Source: Streptomyces glomeratus | GTDB lineage: Bacteria; Actinomycetota; Actinomycetes; Streptomycetales; Streptomycetaceae | Reading direction: 5' to 3' | Assembly (NCBI RefSeq): GCF_021462825.1 | Contig: NZ_JAKEEB010000033.1 | Location: 19,273 to 83,272, forward strand | Length of the DNA stretch: 64,000 nucleotides | Shown here: piece after piece, positions 58,062 through 64,000 of the stretch | How the letters are laid out: each line of letters begins with the position of its first letter | How positions within the stretch are numbered: position 1 is the stretch's first letter | The notes under the pieces: generated by a model | Told to the model about the DNA's origin: nothing | Seen by the model: the letters and a program-made list of their open reading frames with translations, nothing else | Database searches by the model: none | Translations under genes and position numbers: made by a program

Positions 58062-58484
58062 TCAGTAGCTCTCCACCACGGTGACCTCCTCCTCCGTCAC
58101 CTCGCCCTCCACGATCCGGAACGAGCGGAACTGGAAGGGGCCCGCGCCGTCCGTGTCGGCGGTGGACACCAGGACGTAGTGGGCGCCCGGCTCGTTGGCG
58201 TAGCTGATGTCCGTGCGGGAGGGGTACGCCTCGGTCGCGGTGTGGGAGTGGTAGATGACCACCGGTTCCTCGTCGAGGTCGTCCATCTCCCGGTACAGCT
58301 TGAGCAGGTCGCCGGAGTCGAACTCGTAGAACGTGGGGGAACGGGCGGCGTTCAGCATCGGGATGAACCGCTCGGGGCGGCCGGAGCCCGCCGGACCGGC
58401 GACCACGCCGCACGCCTCGTCGGGGTGGTCCTGGCGGGCGTGGGCGACGATCCGGTCGTACAGGGCCTGGGTGATGGTCAGCAT
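58062..58484 (-). CDS. mec: Mec-type JAMM metalloprotease
   Basis: 140 aa. The JAMM motif is complete: Glu23 (HPDEACG), His79-Ser-His81, Ser89 and Asp92 in HSHTATEAYPSRTD. Relatives cleave cysteine from the CysO-cysteine adduct; in related pathways they also trim residues after the Gly-Gly of the carrier. The ATG at 58484 gives the family N-terminus; the ribosome site is weak. It is upstream of the leader peptide on the same strand. Confidence 0.93.
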   Translation of the reverse strand: MLTITQALYDRIVAHARQDHPDEACGVVAGPAGSGRPERFIPMLNAARSPTFYEFDSGDLLKLYREMDDLDEEPVVIYHSHTATEAYPSRTDISYANEPGAHYVLVSTADTDGAGPFQFRSFRIVEGEVTEEEVTVVESY

Positions 58485-58504
58485 GACGGTCAGGATAAGA
58501 GAAG

Positions 58505-58541
58505 GGCCGTTCCGTACCGAGAGGTGGTACGGAACGGCCCA
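58505..58541 (-). terminator. Terminator after the amino acid permease gene
   Basis: GGGCCGTTCCGTACC pairs perfectly with GGTACGGAACGGCCC around GAGAGGT, 17 bases after the permease stop on the minus strand. Confidence 0.92.
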
Positions 58542-58558
58542 CATGGTGAGCGGTGCGC

Positions 58559-60010
58559 TCAGCCGACCTTCTCCAGCTCCGACTCGCGGCGCTGGGTGAC
58601 CTCCGGGTTGCGGGCCTTCAGCACGGCCCAGCCGATGGCCAGGGCGGCCGCCCACACGGCCATCACGTACAGGCAGACGCGGGAGTCGGCGTCGTACGCG
58701 ATCAGGCAGGTGACGAAGAGCAGGAACGCGATGGCGATCCAGCTGCACACCGCGCCGCCCGGCGCCGGGAAGGAGGAGGCGGGCAGCCGGCCCGCGTCGA
58801 CCGCGCGGCGGTACAGGACGTGGCTGACCAGGATCATCAGCCAGGTCCAGATGCCGGCCGCGGTGGCCACCGAGGTGACATAGCCGAAGGCCTTCTCCGG
58901 GACGATGTAGTTGAGGATCACGCCGATGCCCATGAAGGCGACCGAGACGGTGATGCCGAGGGCCGGGGTCTTGGACGCCGACAGCTTGCTGAAGACCCGG
59001 GGCGCCTCGCCGTTGTCCGCCAGGGTGCGCAGCATACGGCCCGTGGAGTACATGCCGGAGTTGCAGGACGACAGGGCCGCGGTGAGCACCACGAAGTTGA
59101 CGATTCCGGCGCCGGCCGGGATGCCGATCATGGCGAACGCCTTCACGAAGGGGCTGACGCCCGGCGCGAACTCGGTCCACTTCACCACGCACAGGATGAC
59201 GGTGAGGGCGCCGACGTAGAACAGGGCGATACGCCAGGGCAGGGTGTTGATGGCCTTCGGGAGGGTCTTCTCCGGGTTCTCCGACTCACCGGCCGTCACA
59301 CCGACCAGCTCGACGGCGAGGTAGGCGAACATGACGCCCTGCAAGGTCATCAGCGAGGAGCCGATGCCCTTGGGGAAGAAGCCGTCGAACTGCCAGAGGT
59401 TGGAGACCGAGGCGGTGTCACCGGCCGCGCTGAAGCCGAAGGTGAGCACACCGAGACCGATCACGATCATGCCGACGAGCGCGGTGACCTTGACCATCGA
59501 GAACCAGAACTCGATCTCGCCGAACAGCTTCACCGAGATCAGGTTGGCCACGAAAAGGACCACCAGGAAGACCAGTGCCGTCACCCACTGCGGGATGTGC
59601 GGGAACCAGTAGTGGACGTAGATCGCGGCGGCCGTCAGCTCGGCCATGCCGGTCACCACCCACATCAGCCAGTACGTCCAGCCGGTGAAGTAGCCGAAGA
59701 ACGGGCCGATGAACTCGCGGGAGTACTCCGCGAAGGAGCCCGAGACCGGGCGGTAGAGGAGCAGCTCGCCGAGTGCCCGCATGATGAAGAAGATGATCAC
59801 GCCCGCGAGGGCGTACATGAGGATCAGGCTGGGCCCGGCCTTGGCGATGTTCGCCCCGGCACCCAGGAAGAGGCCGACGCCGATGGCGCCGCCGATCGCG
59901 ATCATCTGGACCTGGCGGCTGCCGAGCCCGCGCTCGTACCCCTCCTCGGGGGCGTCGCCGCCCACGGCCTCACTGCCGTCGTACTGCTTGCCGACCTGCG
60001 ATGAGGTCAT
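58559..60010 (-). CDS. APC-family amino acid permease
   Basis: 483 aa, 12 helices. The AAT-type start is GLGSRQVQMIAIGGAIGVGLFLGAG (glycine-rich helix 1), then GELLLYRPVSGSFAEYSREFIGPFFGYFTGWTYWL and VELVGVTAGESENPEKTLPKAIN, typical of the GABA/D-Ala/aromatic permease group. ATG at 60010 with GAAAGG ten bases upstream. Substrate not decidable by eye. Neighbouring cysteine genes do not prove a link. Confidence 0.9.
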   Translation of the reverse strand: MTSSQVGKQYDGSEAVGGDAPEEGYERGLGSRQVQMIAIGGAIGVGLFLGAGANIAKAGPSLILMYALAGVIIFFIMRALGELLLYRPVSGSFAEYSREFIGPFFGYFTGWTYWLMWVVTGMAELTAAAIYVHYWFPHIPQWVTALVFLVVLFVANLISVKLFGEIEFWFSMVKVTALVGMIVIGLGVLTFGFSAAGDTASVSNLWQFDGFFPKGIGSSLMTLQGVMFAYLAVELVGVTAGESENPEKTLPKAINTLPWRIALFYVGALTVILCVVKWTEFAPGVSPFVKAFAMIGIPAGAGIVNFVVLTAALSSCNSGMYSTGRMLRTLADNGEAPRVFSKLSASKTPALGITVSVAFMGIGVILNYIVPEKAFGYVTSVATAAGIWTWLMILVSHVLYRRAVDAGRLPASSFPAPGGAVCSWIAIAFLLFVTCLIAYDADSRVCLYVMAVWAAALAIGWAVLKARNPEVTQRRESELEKVG

Positions 60011-60374
60011 GTTGGTGCGCCTTTCTCCACGCCGGCCCGAGCCAGTCCCATGGCTTCGGACCGGGTTCCGATCCCCCCGGATGAAATGGAGTTGTGCCTG
60101 GCCGGCGATCCGCCGACTCGGTGGCGCACCCGAGTGGACAGGGGTGGTGTCCCTCGGGCGGTCGTGAAGATTTATCACGGCCGCAACATTGATCGGCGGC
60201 GCGACATGTGACGCACCGCACGGGAAGAAGGGGACAAAAAACTACCGGAAGGGACAAATACGGCCGCAACGGTGATGCGATCGTTATCCGGATTTGAGCG
60301 TCCTCTGAGCGAACACCGGAGGGCGGCCCGAAGGGGGACGATGTCCGTACTTCAGGGCATACGTCGGGACGCCC
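60011..60374. other. Gene-free regulatory spacer upstream of the permease
   Basis: 364 bases. It contains the direct repeats ACGGCCGCAAC (60177 and 60261 regions) and two GGGACAAA motifs in an unusually A-rich stretch near 60230-60260, on the upstream side of the permease gene. No coding frame is credible. Probable promoter and operator DNA of the permease. Confidence 0.5.
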
Positions 60375-60980
60375 TCAGGGCAGAAGGGTCGTGACGAGGG
60401 TTTCCTGGAGGCCGCCGAGCCACAGGTACGCCATCACCATCGGCTTGCGCGGATCCTCGTCCGGCAGCTCGTAGAGGTGATCGGTGTCGTCCTCGTCGAG
60501 GATCTCCAGCCGGGAACCGATCGCCAGACGCAGGTCGTTGAGGGCGCCCAGCCACTGCTCGGAGTCCCCGCGCGTCAGCTTCAGCACCCCGCCCTCCCCG
60601 CTCGCCGAGGTCAGGCCGTCCAGCGAGCGGATCACCGCCAGGGCGTTCTCCCGCTTGCGCGCGCGCAGGTCGTTCTCGGTGAAGCGGCGGAACTCCGCGG
60701 AGTACACGCGCCGCTCGTCGGCCTCCTCCGGCGAGACCGGCTCCCCGCCGGGGCCGCCGTAGGCGTCCGGGAACAGGCGGCGCAGCACCGGGTCGGAGGG
60801 CGGTTCGCTCGGGCCCTCCGCGAACAGCTCGGCGAGCGGGTCGTCGGGGGCGTCCTCGGCCGGGCCGGGCCCGATGAGTTCCAGCAGCTGAACGGCCAGC
60901 GACCGGATGATGGAGATCTCGACGTCGTCGAGCGCGACGGCCGCGCCGCCGCCGGGGAGCGGTTCGAAGTGTCCTGGCAT
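60375..60980 (-). CDS. DUF2017 family protein
   Basis: 201 aa. Pattern VEISIIRSLAVQLLELIG, DPVLRRLFPDAY, AEFRRFTENDLRARKRENALAVIRSLDG and WLGALNDLRLAIGSRLEI is DUF2017, a protein regularly found after clpS in actinobacteria. Role unknown; the conserved pairing hints at the Clp/N-end system. ATG at 60980. Confidence 0.88.
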   Translation of the reverse strand: MPGHFEPLPGGGAAVALDDVEISIIRSLAVQLLELIGPGPAEDAPDDPLAELFAEGPSEPPSDPVLRRLFPDAYGGPGGEPVSPEEADERRVYSAEFRRFTENDLRARKRENALAVIRSLDGLTSASGEGGVLKLTRGDSEQWLGALNDLRLAIGSRLEILDEDDTDHLYELPDEDPRKPMVMAYLWLGGLQETLVTTLLP

Positions 60981-61016
60981 GGGTCTTTTCGCTGCTTGAC
61001 GGATCTGCGGCTGGCG

Positions 61017-61334
61017 CTACTTGCGGTCCTGCTGAAGGGTGGCCCACAGACCGTAGCCGTGCATGGCCTGCACGTCGCGCTCCATCTCCTCGCGCGTCCC
61101 GCTGGAGACGACCGCCCGGCCCTTGTGGTGGACGTCGAGCATGAGCTTGGTGGCCTTGTCCTTGGAGTACCCGAAGTACGCCTGGAAGACATACGTCACA
61201 TAGCTCATCAGGTTGACCGGGTCGTTGTGGACGATCGTCACCCAGGGGACGTCCGGTTCCGGGACGGCGAACTCTTCCTCCGCCGACTCGGTCTTCTCGA
61301 TCTCAAGGGGTGCGGGAGCCGTCACACGGCCCAT
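61017..61334 (-). CDS. clpS: ATP-dependent Clp protease adaptor ClpS
   Basis: 105 aa. The core VTIVHNDPVNLMSYVTYVFQAYFGYSKDKATKLMLDVHHKGRAVVSSGTREEMERDVQAMHGYGLWATL is that of ClpS (shown here only by its landmarks HNDPVN and VHHKGRAVV), with the acidic pocket Asn-Asp and metal-like His residues. Delivers N-degron substrates to ClpAP/ClpC. ATG at 61334; a GTG three codons in is possible. Confidence 0.93.
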   Translation of the reverse strand: MGRVTAPAPLEIEKTESAEEEFAVPEPDVPWVTIVHNDPVNLMSYVTYVFQAYFGYSKDKATKLMLDVHHKGRAVVSSGTREEMERDVQAMHGYGLWATLQQDRK

Positions 61335-61389
61335 GCTGCCATCCCGAGGGGGGGCTCGCACAAACGGACACCCCCACCACCGGCATAAA

Positions 61390-61404
61390 TCGTCAGATTG
61401 ACGA
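61390..61404. promoter_or_regulatory. Short palindrome upstream of pncB
   Basis: TCGTCA-GAT-TGACGA, perfect 6-bp arms, centred 30 bases before the pncB start and 63 before clpS (divergent). Candidate operator for a NAD-responsive repressor. Confidence 0.5.
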
Positions 61405-61426
61405 GATGGGAGTACGATCAGCGCCC

Positions 61427-62755
61427 ATGAACACTGCGGACCTTGGGCTGCCGGTGGACGTTCCCTCGACGGCGCTCTTCACCGACCACTACGAACTGAC
61501 GATGCTGCAGGCCGCTCTCGCCGCGGGTAGCGCCGGGCGGCGCTCCGTCTTCGAGGTCTTCACCCGCCGGCTGCCGGAGGGCCGCCGCTACGGCGTCGTG
61601 GCCGGCACCGGACGGGTCCTGGACGCCGTGGAGAACTTCCGCTTCGACGCGGGCGTCCTCGGATTCCTGCGGGAGCGCGGGATCGTCGACGAGGAGACGC
61701 TCCGGTGGCTCGCCGCCTACCGCTTCCGCGGCGACATCTGCGGCTACCCGGAGGGCGAGGTGTACTTCCCGGGCTCGCCGATCATGCGGGTCGAGGGTTC
61801 CTTCGCCGAGTGTGTGCTCCTGGAGACCGTGATCCTTTCGATCCTCAACCACGACTCCGCCGTGGCGGCCGCCGCCTCCCGCATGTCCTCCGCCGCCGAC
61901 GGCCGGCCGCTGATCGAGATGGGCGCCCGCCGCACCCACGAACTGGCCGCGGTCGCCGCCTCGCGCGCCGCGTACATCGGCGGCTTCACCACCACCTCGG
62001 ACCTGGCGGCCGGCTTCCGGTACGGGATACCCACGGTCGGGACGTCCGCGCACGCCTTCACGCTCCTGCACGACAGCGAGCGGGACGCCTTCCGGGCCCA
62101 GATGGAGTCGCTGGGCCGGGGCACCACGCTGCTGGTGGACACCTACGACGTCGCCGAGGCCGTGCGGCTGGCCGTCGAGGTGGCCGGGCCCGAGCTGGGC
62201 GCCGTCCGCATCGATTCCGGCGATCTGCTGGTGGTCGCGCACCGGGTCCGGCATCAGCTGGACGCACTGGGCGCCACCCAGACGAAGATCACCGTGACCT
62301 CGGACCTGGACGAGTACGCGATCGCCTCACTGCGGGCGGCCCCGGTGGACGCGTACGGCGTCGGCACCCAGGTGGTCACGGGCTCCGGGCACCCCACCTG
62401 CTCGATGGTCTACAAGCTGGTCGCCCGGGCCGAGTCGGCGGATCCCAAGGCCCCGCTGGTGCCGGTCGCGAAGAAGTCGAGCGGCGGCAAGACGTCCATC
62501 GGCGGACGCAAGTGGGCGGCTCGGCGGCTCGACGAGGACGGGGTGCCCGAGGCCGAGGTCGTGGGCACCGGGCCGGTGCCGGACGAGCTGGCGGACCGGC
62601 AGCTGCTGGTCCAGCTGGTCAAGGGCGGAGAGATCGTGACCCGCGAGCCACTGGACGTCGTGCGCGACCGGCACATGGCCGCACGCGCCGATCTGCCGCT
62701 GTCGGCGACCCAGCTCTCGCGCGGGGAACCCGTGCTTCCGACCGAGTACCTCTGA
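61427..62755 (+). CDS. pncB: Nicotinate phosphoribosyltransferase
   Basis: 442 aa. LFTDHYELTMLQAAL near the N-terminus, EVFTRRLPEGRRYGVVAGTGRVLDAVE, the conserved His in ILNHDSAVAAAASRM, MGARRTHE, FTTTSD and RIDSGDL. Makes nicotinate mononucleotide in NAD salvage. Divergent from clpS, as in mycobacteria. The ATG at 61427 is in the right place; the longer open frame crosses the operator. Confidence 0.95.
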   Translation: MNTADLGLPVDVPSTALFTDHYELTMLQAALAAGSAGRRSVFEVFTRRLPEGRRYGVVAGTGRVLDAVENFRFDAGVLGFLRERGIVDEETLRWLAAYRFRGDICGYPEGEVYFPGSPIMRVEGSFAECVLLETVILSILNHDSAVAAAASRMSSAADGRPLIEMGARRTHELAAVAASRAAYIGGFTTTSDLAAGFRYGIPTVGTSAHAFTLLHDSERDAFRAQMESLGRGTTLLVDTYDVAEAVRLAVEVAGPELGAVRIDSGDLLVVAHRVRHQLDALGATQTKITVTSDLDEYAIASLRAAPVDAYGVGTQVVTGSGHPTCSMVYKLVARAESADPKAPLVPVAKKSSGGKTSIGGRKWAARRLDEDGVPEAEVVGTGPVPDELADRQLLVQLVKGGEIVTREPLDVVRDRHMAARADLPLSATQLSRGEPVLPTEYL

Positions 62756-62924
62756 CCGGGTGCCTGGGGGGGATACGACACCAGCGCACCCGCGCACCGG
62801 ACCGACCACCTCGCGCCCCCTCCCGCCCGCCCCGGGAAGTCTCTAGGCTCGGTAGTTCGTACAGACGGCCGGGCCCCGTACCCCTCCCCCTGTCGAACCG
62901 CTGCCGACCCGAAGGACACCGACC

Positions 62925-63509
62925 ATGCGCCGCGCCTTGATCGTCGTAGACGTGCAGAACGACTTCTGTGAAGGCGGCAGCCTCGCGGTGGCCGGAGGTG
63001 CCGACGTGGCCGCCGCGATCACCGAGCTGATCGGGCAGGCTCCCGCCGGGTACCGCCACGTCGTGGCCACCCGGGACCACCACATCGCGCCGGGCGGGCA
63101 CTTCGCCGACAACCCCGACTATGTGCACTCGTGGCCCGCGCACTGCGTGGCCGGCACCGAGGGCGTGGGCTTCCACCCCAATTTCGCCCCGGCGGTCGCC
63201 TCCGGAGCGATCGACGCCGTCTTCGACAAGGGGGCGTACGCGGCGGCCTACAGCGGGTTCGAGGGGGTCGACGAGAACGGGCTGCCGCTGGGCGACTGGC
63301 TGCGGGAGCGCGGGATCGACGAGGTGGACGTGGTGGGCATCGCCACGGACCACTGTGTGCGCGCCACCGCCCTGGACGCCGTCCGCAACGGCTTCCGCAC
63401 CCAGGTGCTGCTGGACCTGACCGCCGGGGTGTCCGAGGAGACCACGGAGCGGGCGCTCGCGGAGCTCCGGGAGGCCGGGGTGGAGCTGTCCGGCAAGCCG
63501 GTGGTGTAG
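62925..63509 (+). CDS. pncA: Nicotinamidase (isochorismatase superfamily)
   Basis: 194 aa. Catalytic Asp9 in VVDVQNDFCEGGSLAV, metal ligands in TRDHHIAPGGHF, the Lys in VFDKGAY and nucleophile Cys in GIATDHCVRATALDA. Converts nicotinamide to nicotinate, the substrate for PncB, encoded 170 bases upstream on the same strand. Full-length and typical. Confidence 0.94.
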   Translation: MRRALIVVDVQNDFCEGGSLAVAGGADVAAAITELIGQAPAGYRHVVATRDHHIAPGGHFADNPDYVHSWPAHCVAGTEGVGFHPNFAPAVASGAIDAVFDKGAYAAAYSGFEGVDENGLPLGDWLRERGIDEVDVVGIATDHCVRATALDAVRNGFRTQVLLDLTAGVSEETTERALAELREAGVELSGKPVV

Positions 63510-63516
63510 CCGCGGC

Positions 63517-63849
63517 TCACGCCTGCGGTGCCTTCTGCCGCAGCAGGGCCCTGATCGGGCGCCACAGCTCCTGCGGCAGTTCCTGGCCCTCGCTGCCGGG
63601 GGCCGTGCGCCATATCAGGCCGTCGGGATGGTGCAGGACCGCGGTGATCTCGTCGGGGGTCGGCGGGGCCGCGTTGCCGCGCAGATACACCGCGCGCAGG
63701 CCCAGATTGCGCAGGCGCGTCAGCGCCCGGGCGCGGTTCTGGGCGAGCACCAGCACGCGGACGAGACCGCCCGCCGAGCCCGGGCTGGGCAGGTTCAGCG
63801 CCACCACCACACTGCCGCTCGGCAGCTTGCAGAAACCTCCTGCGGCCAT
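63517..63849 (-). CDS. Hypothetical protein
   Basis: 110 aa. It contains VVALNLPSPGSAGGLVRVLVLAQNRARALTRLRNLGLRAVYLRG and PPTPDEITAVLHHPDGLIWR. No known domain recognised. Size, codon bias and convergent position with pncA support it as a real gene. Its start ATG at 63849 lies 62 bases from a large hairpin. Confidence 0.62.
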   Translation of the reverse strand: MAAGGFCKLPSGSVVVALNLPSPGSAGGLVRVLVLAQNRARALTRLRNLGLRAVYLRGNAAPPTPDEITAVLHHPDGLIWRTAPGSEGQELPQELWRPIRALLRQKAPQA

Positions 63850-63911
63850 GCCCTTTCACACCCCCGTGAGAACTGATGTCAATAAGAGAGCCACAGGACG
63901 CACCTAAACAC

Positions 63912-63947
63912 GATCGGCCGCGACCCGCCAGGGGGTCGCGGCCGATC
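63912..63947. terminator. Terminator at the right edge
   Basis: GATCGGCCGCGACCC pairs perfectly with GGGTCGCGGCCGATC around GCCAGG. It is in the upstream region of the hypothetical gene and probably ends a minus-strand gene beyond the window. Confidence 0.8.
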
Positions 63948-64000
63948 ACGCTCCGACCTGCACAAACGCTGTTCTGTTTGTGAGCTGCTCCACTCCGGAC

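Overview
The window is actinobacterial chromosome, almost certainly from a Streptomyces or a very close relative. The base composition is very GC-rich. Genes carry strong third-position G/C bias and frequent GTG starts. DasR-type operators (dre) are present, two in-frame TTA codons occur in one gene, and many products belong to families typical of streptomycetes (class F sortase, SsgR-like IclR regulator, DUF1707, DUF2267, GlxA-type regulator, paired PTS IIB/IIC proteins). No phage, plasmid or insertion-sequence genes are visible, and it reads as core-to-intermediate chromosome with a few accessory pockets.

Layout. 1-6600: an IclR regulator, then two identical tRNA-Lys(CTT) genes 4.2 kb apart that bracket a DUF3592 protein, a DasR-controlled chitin/cellulose LPMO, an SPFH protein and an NlpC/P60-type wall hydrolase; then a class F sortase with a membrane-anchored partner. 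6700-14050: a phosphonate-use cluster (substrate-binding lipoprotein, two permeases, ATPase, phosphonatase-like hydrolase, FAD oxidoreductase) beside its likely GntR regulator and a NagD-type HAD protein. 14-25 kb: a secreted wall-anchored-type protein, a ROK regulator divergent from a Gfo/Idh/MocA dehydrogenase plus HbpS-like gene, an FAH-family hydrolase, a second YidC-like insertase, an HxlR/MFS divergent pair, two related lipoproteins and a SEC-C protein. 25.4-28.5 kb: a large PLD-nuclease/SF2-helicase/DUF3427 protein. 28.6-46.3 kb: stress and housekeeping genes (AhpD-like, DUF2267, Hsp20, GlxA-type regulator, MFS, DUF445, SGNH esterase, an ABC-2 exporter, a class A PBP, a guanidine exporter under a guanidine-III riboswitch, GroES-like, Bcp).

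46.4-47.7 kb holds an accessory pocket: two overlapping HNH endonuclease genes with a modular HTH architecture, followed 15 bp later by a tRNA with a UAG anticodon but no long variable arm. 47.7-63.5 kb resembles the conserved actinobacterial block known from Mycobacterium (rdgB, rph, MBL phosphodiesterase, cysM, cysO, mec, clpS, pncB). Here it is interrupted by the GlcNAc PTS genes with three dre sites, an S53 protease and a membrane-anchored PemK/MazF-like protein. A 31-codon Cys-ending leader peptide precedes cysO-cysM.

Functional themes: (i) chitin/GlcNAc use, where the LPMO and PTS genes share DasR operators; (ii) phosphonate scavenging by an oxidase plus phosphonatase route; (iii) a protein-bound sulfur-carrier route to cysteine (Mec, CysO, CysM) with probable cysteine-sensing attenuation; (iv) NAD salvage (pncB, pncA). 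Intergenic spacers carry at least six unrelated short tandem-repeat families. All calls rest on reading the sequence and on family knowledge. No database searches were run.
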